Shown here piece after piece: positions 26,110 to 34,752 of a DNA stretch of 64,000 bases. Numbering within the stretch: position 1 is the first letter of the stretch; each line of letters opens with the position of its first letter. Source of the stretch: Oscillospiraceae bacterium (GTDB taxonomy: Bacteria > Bacillota > Clostridia > Oscillospirales > Acutalibacteraceae); the NCBI GenBank assembly GCA_902790325.1, contig CADARP010000001.1, forward strand, positions 248,001 to 312,000, in the 5' to 3' direction. The notes under the pieces are model-generated. The model had not been told where the DNA came from, did no database searches, and saw only the letters and a program-made list of their open reading frames with translations. A program made the position numbers and the translations under genes.

Positions 26110-27233
26110 CGAATGACTTGAACAGCCGGAAACCGCTCCGGTTCTGCGATCTGCAAAAAGAATACAGCCTTTGCGCGCAGGAGATTCTCGACGTACTGAG
26201 CGATCCGATCAGGAAAGCAGACTTCTGCAACGGGGAACAGGTTCGGCTTTTTGAGCAGGAGTTTGCCGCGTATCATGCGCTTGCGTATAGTTCCGGCGTC
26301 GGAAGCGGAACGGACGCGCTGTTTCTGGCGATGAAATCGCTCGGCGTTGGCGAGGGCGACGAGGTGATCGTGCCGTCCAATTCGTTTGTATCGACTGCCC
26401 TTGCGGTGTATTATAACCGCGCAACGCCCGTGTTTTGTGACTGCACCGCCGACACATGGGAGCTGGACCCGAAATCCGCCGAACGCTGCATTACGCCGCG
26501 CACCAAGGCGATCGTCCCGGTACATCTGTACGGTCAATCCTGCGACATGGATCGCATACGCGCTCTCGCCGAATGCCATGATCTGACCGTGATCGAAGAC
26601 TGTGCACAGGCGCACGGTGCGTTGTACAAAGGCAAAAAAGTCGGTACGATGTCCGACGCCGCATGCTTCAGCTTTTATCCGACCAAGAACCTCGGCGCCA
26701 TCGGCGACGCCGGAGCGGTCATAACGCCGCACAGTTACATAAAGGAACGTGTGGATCGCCTGCGTAATCTTTCACTGGACAAGCGAACGGGCGATCATAC
26801 CGAAATCGGCTATAACATGCGTATGGACAGTCTGCAAGCGGCCGTTCTGCGCCACAAACTGCCGAATATCGACGGTGTTATCGCAAGACGCACGCAAATT
26901 GCGATGACGTATCTGCGTGAGATCCGGAATCCGCACGTCGTGCCTCAAACAGTCGGCGAGGGATGCGGCCCGGTTTGGAACCTTTTCTGCGTATATGTTT
27001 CGGATCGAAACCGGTTTCTGCGGCATATGGAGGATCGACAGATCTTCTGCGGCATTCATTACGCCGTCCCGTGTCATCTGCAGGGCGCGTTCCGGTATTT
27101 GGGCTATTCTCGCGGCGATCTGCCGAACTGCGAATCTCTGGCAGAACACTGTGTAACTCTGCCGCTGTTTCCGGACATGGACGATACAGATTTGCAGCGT
27201 GTCATTGAAGCGTGCAATCAGTTTACACAATGA
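26106..27233 (+). CDS. DegT/DnrJ/EryC1 family sugar aminotransferase
   Basis: 375 residues, PLP-dependent fold type I enzyme of the nucleotide-sugar aminotransferase family. SGVGSGTDALFLAM binds the cofactor phosphate, VIEDCAQAHGA supplies the Asp, and K194 in YPTKNLGAIGDAGA forms the Schiff base. Relatives such as FdtB aminate dTDP-4- or 3-keto sugars. Coupling with the GT2-like protein and closeness to the GT2 and radical SAM genes point to synthesis of an amino-sugar-bearing surface glycan; no dTDP-sugar synthesis genes are in the window. Confidence 0.9.
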   Translation: MTNDLNSRKPLRFCDLQKEYSLCAQEILDVLSDPIRKADFCNGEQVRLFEQEFAAYHALAYSSGVGSGTDALFLAMKSLGVGEGDEVIVPSNSFVSTALAVYYNRATPVFCDCTADTWELDPKSAERCITPRTKAIVPVHLYGQSCDMDRIRALAECHDLTVIEDCAQAHGALYKGKKVGTMSDAACFSFYPTKNLGAIGDAGAVITPHSYIKERVDRLRNLSLDKRTGDHTEIGYNMRMDSLQAAVLRHKLPNIDGVIARRTQIAMTYLREIRNPHVVPQTVGEGCGPVWNLFCVYVSDRNRFLRHMEDRQIFCGIHYAVPCHLQGAFRYLGYSRGDLPNCESLAEHCVTLPLFPDMDDTDLQRVIEACNQFTQ

Positions 27234-27322
27234 CAACCATATATTAAGAATACCCTTTTATAGTCTTATTGTCAATGTTATATTCTTATCATAAAGAAAA
27301 TGAATCAAAAGGAGATCATCAC

Positions 27323-28165
27323 ATGATTACACGAATCAATCGCTTTCTTGCCGCAGTATTGGTGCCGCTGCTGATCGGTACGCAATCATCACCGTTATTC
27401 TGGATCAAGCAGCAGCAGTACAAACCGAAAGAGCTGATCAGCCTGTCGCAAAGCGAGAAAATCACAGAGGACGTGCATATAACGGCACACCGCGGCGTAA
27501 ACGCCGAAGCACCCGAGAATACGATTCCCGCGTATCAGAAAGCTGTGGAGTACGGCTACTATTCCGCCGAATGCGACATCCGTCTGACGCGTGACGGCGT
27601 GTGGGTACTCTCACATACGGCGCCGCTTTTGGGTAAATTCTCCATGCTCGGAACGGTCGAACGATCGGATTATGACGAATTGTGTTCGTATAAGTATACG
27701 CACGGAACGAACTTCTGGGAATATCCCGATCTGAAAATTGCAACGCTGGATGAATTCCTGGACGTTTTCGAAGGCGCGCAAACGCGTCCGCAGATTGAAA
27801 TCAAAACGAAAGATTATGACTCACTCTCATCCGTGGTTGATGCGGTTCGTGCGCACGGTATGGAAAAAACTTCCATTATCATCTCGTTTGATTTGAAACA
27901 GCTTCAGGTTATCCGCGAATACGACAGCGAGATCGAGCTTTGGTATCTCGTTTATCGGATCAAACAAAAAGACATTGACGCGGCAAAGGCGCTCGGCAAC
28001 TGCTGGCTGTCGGCAGACCGCAGTCTGAACGGGTCAAAAACGATCGGCATGACGCTCTCGCAGGACGTCCCGCTGTCCCTTTGGACTGTGGACTCGATCA
28101 AGGATGCGGAGAAGCTGTACGATATGGGCGTTCGCTATATGGAGACAGACCGTCTGAAAAACTGA
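27323..28165 (+). CDS. Glycerophosphodiester phosphodiesterase with N-terminal membrane segment
   Basis: 280 residues. A short hydrophobic N-terminus (about 5-22) suggests export or membrane anchoring. The GDPD core begins TAHRGVNAEAPENT (His-Arg-Gly...Glu-Asn-Thr), then ECDIRLTRDGVWVLSH, IEIK and WTVDS, matching UgpQ/GlpQ enzymes. It would release glycerol-3-phosphate from deacylated phospholipid or teichoic acid. AAAAGGAG precedes ATG 27323. A strong terminator follows. Confidence 0.88.
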   Translation: MITRINRFLAAVLVPLLIGTQSSPLFWIKQQQYKPKELISLSQSEKITEDVHITAHRGVNAEAPENTIPAYQKAVEYGYYSAECDIRLTRDGVWVLSHTAPLLGKFSMLGTVERSDYDELCSYKYTHGTNFWEYPDLKIATLDEFLDVFEGAQTRPQIEIKTKDYDSLSSVVDAVRAHGMEKTSIIISFDLKQLQVIREYDSEIELWYLVYRIKQKDIDAAKALGNCWLSADRSLNGSKTIGMTLSQDVPLSLWTVDSIKDAEKLYDMGVRYMETDRLKN

Positions 28166-28180
28166 CAAAATAAATAATTG

Positions 28181-28214
28181 CCTGCCATTCCAAAAGGGAT
28201 GGCAGGTGTTTTTT
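28181..28214. terminator. Strong terminator between convergent genes
   Basis: Stem of 11 pairs (CCTGCCATTCC with GGGATGGCAGG, one G-U), loop AAAA, followed by TGTTTTTT on the plus strand. It closes the phosphodiesterase gene. The stop of the minus-strand operon at 28213 overlaps the T run, so that operon would use the same hairpin in reverse. Confidence 0.85.
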
Positions 28215-29613
28215 ATAGGTTGATCGTGTAATTCGCGTCGGGAAGCGAATCGTTATGCAGCAGCGGTAAAAGCGCGGAAGATAAACTGTCCACACCTGCG
28301 TTCTGCAGTTTTTTTGAGAACGGTTTGGAAACCCGGTCGAGTTTTTTAAAGAAAGCGGACGCGATCCGGTATTCCACACTGTCTTTCGGAAGCGAGGCGT
28401 CGCCGCGATAGAGATTGGCAACCATAGACACGGCAAAAGGAACTACCTTGTTATTCTTTTGCGGCTGAATCTCTGATTCCGTAACGCCGTTTTGCCTTTT
28501 TGTCCAGCGCCAGATTTTTCCGAATGTCAGCCGATTGACGTATTTCGCGGCCGGCTGTATGATCCACTTTAACTTCGCAGACTTGTCCGGACGCAGACTG
28601 AATCCGTTTGCCAACTCCTGGAACGCAGGATAGTCGTGTTCGGCAGTATCGAGAATATCGCTGACTGTGCCGAGAAACTGCTTCTCGGTAAATGCGGACA
28701 GCGAAAGCCCGCCCGTATCGAGCGAAGGAACGCTGTCGACCGTCGTTGTGGAGATTTCGATCCTGTGATTGTCGGGGTCGAACCGTACCGTGCGGTAATT
28801 CGGCGGAAAACCGACTACGGCCGACGTCGAAATATCATAGAATGTATTCCCGCTGTCAGAGGTGATACAGGAGATATTATGGATATGGCTGTGACCCGTG
28901 AACATACAGGGGACGCCCATGTCGGCAAACTGCTTGGCACGCGTTTCACCGTTTTCCAAAAGATCGCCCGACGCAATCAGGCGGTAAAGCGGGGAAGGGG
29001 ACAGCACCGGATGATGTGTCATGGCAAGAACAAATTGCCCGTTCCGCTTTGCTTCTTCCGCTTGTGTGCGAATCCACGCAAAGCATTCATCCGTAAACCC
29101 TGCGTGATCGTAACCCTTATCGTCGTTCAGCGCAAGCAGACGGTACTCCGGCGACAGATCAACGGCATAACACATGGTCGGTTCGTGTACGCTGACCGCC
29201 TCGTCCATACCGAATTCACGATAGAATGCACGCAGATCCTCGCGTTTGAAGGCCGGCACATCGACCTTATGGTTATCCTTGTCGAAACCGTACGAAACAC
29301 CCTCGCCGCGATAATCGTGCGTTGCAGTCGTCACATAGACGCGTTTGCCTCGCTGCTTCAACGCACGCAGCAGCTCGCGCATTTCCGTGTGCGATGTGAC
29401 TTCTCCGTTGTTCGTCAGGTCGCCGCTTATGAGCACAATTTGCGGCATTCCGTCCGCACAGATTTCGTCAAAGACGTATCGCAGGATCTCTTCGCTGCCG
29501 CGCCGAAAAAGCTGCTCGCGCGCAGGCGGATAGGCGAACGGATCGCCGTCAACCCAGTTTCTCTTGGAATAATAATGCGTATCGGTCAAAATGACCACGT
29601 CCAAAGGTTTCAT
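28213..29613 (-). CDS. Metallophosphoesterase, last gene of arabinosidase operon
   Basis: 466 residues, no signal peptide. Motifs: TDTH (10-13), GDLTNNG (64-70), ATHD (97-100) in place of GNHD, HHP, GHSH. The Asn normally ligating both metals is Thr98. A C-terminal helical domain (about 310-466) has no recognised family. Start overlaps the stop of the leucine-rich-repeat gene (ATGA). Presumably acts on a cytoplasmic phosphodiester or phosphomonoester; target unknown. The same motif change occurs in the secreted phosphoesterase at 21695. Confidence 0.8.
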   Translation of the reverse strand: MKPLDVVILTDTHYYSKRNWVDGDPFAYPPAREQLFRRGSEEILRYVFDEICADGMPQIVLISGDLTNNGEVTSHTEMRELLRALKQRGKRVYVTTATHDYRGEGVSYGFDKDNHKVDVPAFKREDLRAFYREFGMDEAVSVHEPTMCYAVDLSPEYRLLALNDDKGYDHAGFTDECFAWIRTQAEEAKRNGQFVLAMTHHPVLSPSPLYRLIASGDLLENGETRAKQFADMGVPCMFTGHSHIHNISCITSDSGNTFYDISTSAVVGFPPNYRTVRFDPDNHRIEISTTTVDSVPSLDTGGLSLSAFTEKQFLGTVSDILDTAEHDYPAFQELANGFSLRPDKSAKLKWIIQPAAKYVNRLTFGKIWRWTKRQNGVTESEIQPQKNNKVVPFAVSMVANLYRGDASLPKDSVEYRIASAFFKKLDRVSKPFSKKLQNAGVDSLSSALLPLLHNDSLPDANYTINL

Positions 29614-30713
29614 TCGGCTGTCCTTTCCGCATTATACTGCACATCGACGGACTTTTTAAACAGCATATAGTCATACTGCGGCTTCCACTGGTCGCCGGTA
29701 TGGACCTGCTTTTTGAACGTTTCCTCATCGAGCGCGGCATGGATCACGCTAACGCCGACAAGTTCGCCGTTCTCTTTGTATACCGTATCCCAAAACGCAT
29801 GGTGGCCGATAAACGTGACAGAATCGGGGATAAACAGATAGTGCAGTCCCTGGTCATAGCTGAACGCGTCGGACCCAATGTACGTAAGCCCATCCGGCAA
29901 AGAACGATACTGTTTGTCCCCGTCAACCGTGTAGACGTTCTGCAGCGTTTCGCTTTTGAAAAACGCCATCGTTTCGATCGTCTCCAGGCCTTGCGGCAAA
30001 TAGAGATTCACGATTTCGGCGTAGTTGAATGCGAGCATACCGACCGTTTTGGTCTGCTCGGGCAGACGGTACGTCAGGACGGATTCGACATATGCGTCGT
30101 AGCCGTCATCCTCCGGGTTCATCGGTTCTTTATAGCCGTTTTTAGAGCGCAGGTACTGATCGTGATCCATGGGATGACAGATAACCCTTGTCAAATCTTT
30201 GGTATACAATACACCGTCAATGTCGCAGAAGTTCTCGTTGTTTTCATCCACAAGGATCGCCTGCAGCTTGTCGCAGCTGTAGAACGATTTGCCGTCAATC
30301 GTCTTGACGTTCGCGCCGATACGGATCGACTCCAGTTTGTCGTCACAGTTGAACGCGTACTCGTGCAAAACGGTGATCGGTTTTGCGGCGTCGCCGTCCA
30401 CGCAGTCGACGGTGAGTGTTTTCAGATCGCCGGGATTGCTGAACTTGACCAGTTCAAATGTCCCGTCGTCCAATTCGTTGAAATCGTATGTCTGTGTATG
30501 CACGGCACGGATGGAAAAATAAATGGACAAACTGATGGCGATCACCAGCGTGACGATAGTCAGAATCTTTTTGCCCGTCGAATGCGAATGATCTTTGCCG
30601 ATCTGCGGCTCCTGCAATCCGTCGATGCGATACGTCCAGATCTCATCCTCCGGGATCTCGCGCATCAATTCCTCCGTCGTTTTGATCTCGGGAGCATTCT
30701 TCTTCGTTTTCAT
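29610..30713 (-). CDS. Membrane protein with BspA-type leucine-rich repeats
   Basis: 367 residues. A cytoplasmic N-terminus (1-48), one transmembrane helix (about 49-70), then an extracytoplasmic domain with LRR_5/BspA-type units: LHEYAFNCDDKLESIRIGANVKTI, TVGMLAFNYAEIVNLYLPQGLETI, GSDAFSYDQGLHYLFIPDSVTFI. Such repeats usually bind proteins or surfaces. It overlaps both neighbours by four bases, so it is made together with the MFS carrier and the phosphoesterase, suggesting a functional complex or regulated unit, which is inference. Confidence 0.8.
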   Translation of the reverse strand: MKTKKNAPEIKTTEELMREIPEDEIWTYRIDGLQEPQIGKDHSHSTGKKILTIVTLVIAISLSIYFSIRAVHTQTYDFNELDDGTFELVKFSNPGDLKTLTVDCVDGDAAKPITVLHEYAFNCDDKLESIRIGANVKTIDGKSFYSCDKLQAILVDENNENFCDIDGVLYTKDLTRVICHPMDHDQYLRSKNGYKEPMNPEDDGYDAYVESVLTYRLPEQTKTVGMLAFNYAEIVNLYLPQGLETIETMAFFKSETLQNVYTVDGDKQYRSLPDGLTYIGSDAFSYDQGLHYLFIPDSVTFIGHHAFWDTVYKENGELVGVSVIHAALDEETFKKQVHTGDQWKPQYDYMLFKKSVDVQYNAERTAE

Positions 30714-32479
30714 TCCGCCGTCACCTCCGCAAGCTCTGTTTCAGCATCCGGCTGCGAATCCTGTGCCGCTCGGCCGGTCACTTGTTCGCGCTTTTGCAGC
30801 ACGGCGATCACTTTGCTCTGCTTCTCGTCGTTGTAGTCCCAGAACAGATAAGGGATCGTCATCAGGAAATAGCCGATGATGTCGATGATGATCGGGATGA
30901 CGATGATCTTGATGCGGGAATCGTCCACGAACAAAACATCCCAGTTGCTGTTGAATCCGAATTTCAACATAAGAATCGGGATAATCAGTCCGACAAAAGA
31001 CACGATAGGCCCGGTAAACCAGCCGAAAACACCGGAGAAACTCTCCAGACGTTCGCCGGACAAATACATTTGATAGTCGTTGATACGCACTTCCATATCG
31101 TAGGAAACGGTTGCCGGAACGGTTTTGCACACTTCCAGCAGAAACAGCGTCACAACGCAGATCGTGCCGCACAGAATCAGTTTGTCACCGAGGAACAGCA
31201 GAGCCAGCACAATGATCGAGTTGCCGATCGCACGGGAGAGCTGATAGAAAATCTGGATCTGTTTGTAGGTGAAGCGCTTGATAAAGTACGGCGCAAACAG
31301 ATCCGGCGGCGTCCCGGCAAACGATACGAGCGCAACGATAAGACTGTATAAAAGTCCGCTCAAACGGAACGTGTACAGATAAAGAATCGTCACAAACGGC
31401 AGCATACCGTTGCCGAGCGAATCAAGCAATCCGACGATGGTGTTCATCCATTTATACTTATTGCGCATCACGCCGAACATACCGTCCCAGAATTTGATCT
31501 GAACCTTTTTGTCGATCGGCGGCTGCGGGATGCGCTCCTGGATGCGTCCGGCAAAAACCATTGTCAACGCCGCAGACAGGACGAATGTGATCGGAATGAC
31601 ATAGCGGAACACATTGATATCCGCCCACTCATAACGCAAAGCGCCGATGATGACAGGCAGAATGATCGCAAGGATCGAATGGAATATGTGCGAAATCTTG
31701 ATCGGGTACGAGCGAACCAGAATGCGCTCGCGCACATTCGGGCTGATATTGCGCGTACAGATTTCCAGGTTGTTCGCAAAGCCGAACATATTGAAAACCG
31801 CAAACAGCAGGTTGGCGACCCACACACGCGTCACAACGTCCGGGATTTTATAGAACGGCAGCCACCCGATCAGAACGACCGTGATGCATTTCGGAATAAA
31901 ATCACTGTACAGTGAATACTTATATCTGCCGTACTTGGGGATCAGTTTCTTTTTCCAGAAGATGCTGCGCGCGCCTTGCCACCCGTTATACAGGATATGC
32001 GTGCCGAGGATCTTGAACGCCGACGCGCAGCTGATTCCCTCAAGAGAGTTCATGTACCGCACAAACCGGCTCGCAGGATTGAACAGCGCAGACACGTCGC
32101 CGATAATGAGTGCAAGACCGATCGCAATGAGCGCCATATACAGCAGATAAAATCTTCGTTCTGTCTTTTTCGGAAGGAAACCGAGGTTATCCGCAATCAG
32201 CCAGGCGAGCAGCGTCCATATGTAACCGAGCGGCATATTAATGATGTTGATGACCGAAAAAGTCAGATACGGCAACTTGTAGTGGTACATCATCAGGTAA
32301 CAGGATGCGCCGAAGAAGATGTACTCGAGTGTCTTCGCTGCGGTGTAGTTACTACCGACTGCGATCAGGATATCTTTATACTCCCGATAGGGGACGTATT
32401 TTCCCTCGGCCGGGGTGCGCCAATGGGTTTTGATCTCCGTGAAAAGCGCCTTGACTTTTCCCGTAAGTCCTTTTGCCAT
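30710..32479 (-). CDS. MFS/GPH-like transporter of arabinosidase operon
   Basis: 589 residues with about 12 hydrophobic segments and hydrophilic ends (1-40 and about 560-589). It lacks the clear D-x3-D-P loop of the carrier at 11808 but has the same length class and topology as MFS/GPH-like sugar carriers. Position directly behind the arabinofuranosidase and a small Cys protein suggests import of arabinose or an arabino-oligosaccharide. GGAGGTCCCCC precedes ATG 32479. Substrate inferred from context only. Confidence 0.75.
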   Translation of the reverse strand: MAKGLTGKVKALFTEIKTHWRTPAEGKYVPYREYKDILIAVGSNYTAAKTLEYIFFGASCYLMMYHYKLPYLTFSVINIINMPLGYIWTLLAWLIADNLGFLPKKTERRFYLLYMALIAIGLALIIGDVSALFNPASRFVRYMNSLEGISCASAFKILGTHILYNGWQGARSIFWKKKLIPKYGRYKYSLYSDFIPKCITVVLIGWLPFYKIPDVVTRVWVANLLFAVFNMFGFANNLEICTRNISPNVRERILVRSYPIKISHIFHSILAIILPVIIGALRYEWADINVFRYVIPITFVLSAALTMVFAGRIQERIPQPPIDKKVQIKFWDGMFGVMRNKYKWMNTIVGLLDSLGNGMLPFVTILYLYTFRLSGLLYSLIVALVSFAGTPPDLFAPYFIKRFTYKQIQIFYQLSRAIGNSIIVLALLFLGDKLILCGTICVVTLFLLEVCKTVPATVSYDMEVRINDYQMYLSGERLESFSGVFGWFTGPIVSFVGLIIPILMLKFGFNSNWDVLFVDDSRIKIIVIPIIIDIIGYFLMTIPYLFWDYNDEKQSKVIAVLQKREQVTGRAAQDSQPDAETELAEVTAE

Positions 32480-32497
32480 GGGGGACCTCCTTATCCG

Positions 32498-32749
32498 TTA
32501 CCATTTTTTTGCGGGACAGGTTTGTTTGCGGAACGAAGCGCGGAATTCCGGATAGCATCCGCAGCGAAGACATGTGCCGTCGGCAAGCTGGTCGCATGCC
32601 GTGCATACCGCAAGTCGTGCCCGGTACATATCCTGCGCGCAGCGATCGCTTTCCGGAATCTTTTCAATGTGCAGACGGATATCGGCAAGAACGTCATTTC
32701 GTCCGCTCTCAAACAGCAGACACCGCCTGCAAATGCGCGGATCGCTCAT
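32498..32749 (-). CDS. Small Cys-rich protein (DUF6171-like)
   Basis: 83 residues. Cysteines are grouped as ICRRC near the N-terminus and [17 protein letters not shown] later, suggesting one or two bound zinc ions or an iron-sulfur site. It resembles a small family of unknown function (DUF6171) found in clostridia; I place it there from the Cys pattern with moderate certainty. The ATG overlaps the stop of the arabinofuranosidase gene (ATGA), and the carrier gene starts 18 bases after its end, so it is a true operon member. Confidence 0.75.
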   Translation of the reverse strand: MSDPRICRRCLLFESGRNDVLADIRLHIEKIPESDRCAQDMYRARLAVCTACDQLADGTCLRCGCYPEFRASFRKQTCPAKKW

Positions 32750-34254
32750 CGGATCTCGAACCGCACGACGCTGCAAGGCGGCAGCACAGCTTTAAAGCCG
32801 TCGTTCGTCACGGAGAAATCCGCAAAGTCAGCGGTTTGTACCGTCTGCGGGGCATCAAATGTATTGTACTGCGCGATATCTCCTGTGAGGATCTGCGCCT
32901 TCACCGTCTGCACGGCAGTATCGGCAACCTGGCACTGAACCTCAGCAGCCTTGTCATATGACGTGTTGACAACCGTTGCCCAGATCGTTCCGTTCTCGTC
33001 CACAGACGCGGATTCGATCAACTGCGGCAAGGGGGCTGTCGGGCGGTCGGACGGACTCTTTCCGCAAGGAACATCCTGCACGGGCGTGGTGATATACGAT
33101 CCGAGCAGCGTGTTGTTCTGGTGCTCCTTGTACATGCGGAACACGTGATAAGTCGGTGTAAGGAGCATTTTTTCGCCGTCAGTCAAAACGACAGCCTGCA
33201 GCACGTTGACGGTCTGTGCAATATTCGCCATACGGATACGGTCGCTGTGCTTGTTGAATATATTGAGCGTGAGCGCGGCGACCATTGCATCGCGCATCGT
33301 GTTCTGCTGGTACAGGAAACCGGGGTTCGTCCCAGGTTCGACTTCGTACCATGTGCCCCATTCGTCAACGATCAGATCGACGCGCTTGTCACGGTCATGC
33401 CGGTTCATCACCTCAATGTGACGCGTGACGATGTCGTCGATACGGTACGCCTGCGCAAGCGTCTGCTCATACTGCAAAGGCGTGAATTCCGTCGCGCTTT
33501 TCTTGGAACGCGTTTCGCTGTCCCAAATATCGGTATAGTAATGCAGCGAAAGGCCGTTCGCCTTGTGCTTGACTTTATCCATCACTCTGTCGGTCCAGTG
33601 ATAATCCTCGGCGTTCGGACCGCAGGCGATACGGTAAATACGATTGTCCCAATCATAGTTGCGGATATACGTTTCATACCGCTTGAAAAGACAGCCGTAG
33701 TATTCGGGGTCCATATTGCCGCCGCAGCCCCAGTTCTCGTTACCGACGCCGAAATAACGGACGATCCACGGCTTATCCTGACCGTTCTGTCTACGCATCT
33801 CTGCCATCGGCGACGTGCCGTCAAACGTCATATACTCGACCCATTCGTTCATTTCCTGCACGGTTCCGGAGCCGACATTTCCGTTGATGTAAGTATCGCA
33901 GCCCAACTGACGGCAAAGCTCAAAGTATTCATGCGTTCCGAAACTGTTGTCTTCGACAACACGGCCCCAATGCGTGTTGAGGATCTTCTTCCGCTGTTCC
34001 TTCGGGCCGACGCCGTCTTTCCAGTGGTATTCATCGGCAAAACAGCCGCCGGGCCAGCGCAGGACGGGGATGCCCATCTCGCGCAGCGCTTCGACAACGT
34101 CCGTGCGCATACCGTTTACATTCGGAATGTCGGAATCTTCGCCTACGAACAGACCTTCATAGATGCATCTGCCCAGATGCTCGCTGAAATGTCCGTAGAT
34201 ATCCTTGTTGATGCGGCTGATCTTTTGGTTCGGGTTTATCAGATATTTTTCCAT
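32746..34254 (-). CDS. Alpha-L-arabinofuranosidase, GH51
   Basis: 502 residues, no signal peptide, so cytoplasmic. GH51 signatures: [19 protein letters not shown] (66-84), acid/base Glu173 in GVGNENWG, nucleophile Glu298 in VDEWG. It removes terminal arabinofuranose from arabinan or arabinoxylan oligosaccharides after uptake. AAAGGAGATATT lies before ATG 34254. It is the first gene of a five-gene minus-strand operon that continues to 28213. Confidence 0.93.
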   Translation of the reverse strand: MEKYLINPNQKISRINKDIYGHFSEHLGRCIYEGLFVGEDSDIPNVNGMRTDVVEALREMGIPVLRWPGGCFADEYHWKDGVGPKEQRKKILNTHWGRVVEDNSFGTHEYFELCRQLGCDTYINGNVGSGTVQEMNEWVEYMTFDGTSPMAEMRRQNGQDKPWIVRYFGVGNENWGCGGNMDPEYYGCLFKRYETYIRNYDWDNRIYRIACGPNAEDYHWTDRVMDKVKHKANGLSLHYYTDIWDSETRSKKSATEFTPLQYEQTLAQAYRIDDIVTRHIEVMNRHDRDKRVDLIVDEWGTWYEVEPGTNPGFLYQQNTMRDAMVAALTLNIFNKHSDRIRMANIAQTVNVLQAVVLTDGEKMLLTPTYHVFRMYKEHQNNTLLGSYITTPVQDVPCGKSPSDRPTAPLPQLIESASVDENGTIWATVVNTSYDKAAEVQCQVADTAVQTVKAQILTGDIAQYNTFDAPQTVQTADFADFSVTNDGFKAVLPPCSVVRFEIR

Positions 34255-34362
34255 AATATCTCCTTTTTACGTTTAGTAAATAAAACATATCATAACCGAT
34301 AGTTTATTTCAACAATTATATTGATTATTTGTAGACATTTCCGTGCTCTGACAGAAAAAACA

Positions 34363-34388
34363 GCCGCACCCGATATACCGGATGCGGC
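34363..34388 (-). terminator. Terminator of the glycerol-3-phosphate operon
   Basis: Read on the minus strand, GCCGCATCCGG and the matching CGGGTGCGGC arm enclose TATAT, followed by TGTTTTTTC. It lies 15 bases past the stop of the DUF1667 gene. Confidence 0.78.
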
Positions 34389-34402
34389 AAATGAACAGAT
34401 AA

Positions 34403-34747
34403 TTACAGATCTCTGGATGCGATAACGTCGACGCCCGTTCCGAGCAGATTTTCGAGCACGACGTCGCCGCAATGCACGGGGGACGTGAGATGCACTTTTT
34501 TCAGCTCCTCGATGGCCTCGAACAGCTTTCCCTTCGGGATCGCGTCCGCAGTACGCACAGGCATACGTCCATGTGAAGCGCCGTCGATGGCAACGGTCGT
34601 AGTCAGCACGCGCGTAGGATTCATCAGCTCGTTCCGTCCGTAAACGGCGCCGCGCTTACAAGTATTGCCGGTCACGGCGTAGTCGTTGTCCTCATCAACA
34701 GTCAGTCTGCATCCCATCGGACAGCAGATACAGGTCAGCTCTGTCAT
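34403..34747 (-). CDS. DUF1667 protein of the glycerol-3-phosphate oxidation operon
   Basis: 114 residues. Cys motifs ICCPMGC and CKRGAVYG at the N-terminus and SPVHCGDV near the C-terminus are the DUF1667 pattern, which normally occurs as the third gene behind two flavoproteins that oxidise glycerol-3-phosphate. The Cys probably hold an iron-sulfur cluster and pass electrons. It starts five bases after the flavoprotein gene. Function is inferred from this conserved gene order. Confidence 0.85.
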   Translation of the reverse strand: MTELTCICCPMGCRLTVDEDNDYAVTGNTCKRGAVYGRNELMNPTRVLTTTVAIDGASHGRMPVRTADAIPKGKLFEAIEELKKVHLTSPVHCGDVVLENLLGTGVDVIASRDL

Positions 34748-34752
34748 ATCGT

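Noticed and set aside
34255-34362. AraR-type operator before the arabinofuranosidase
   Set aside because: No match to the known AraR dyad; the region is AT-rich with only weak promoter boxes on the minus strand.
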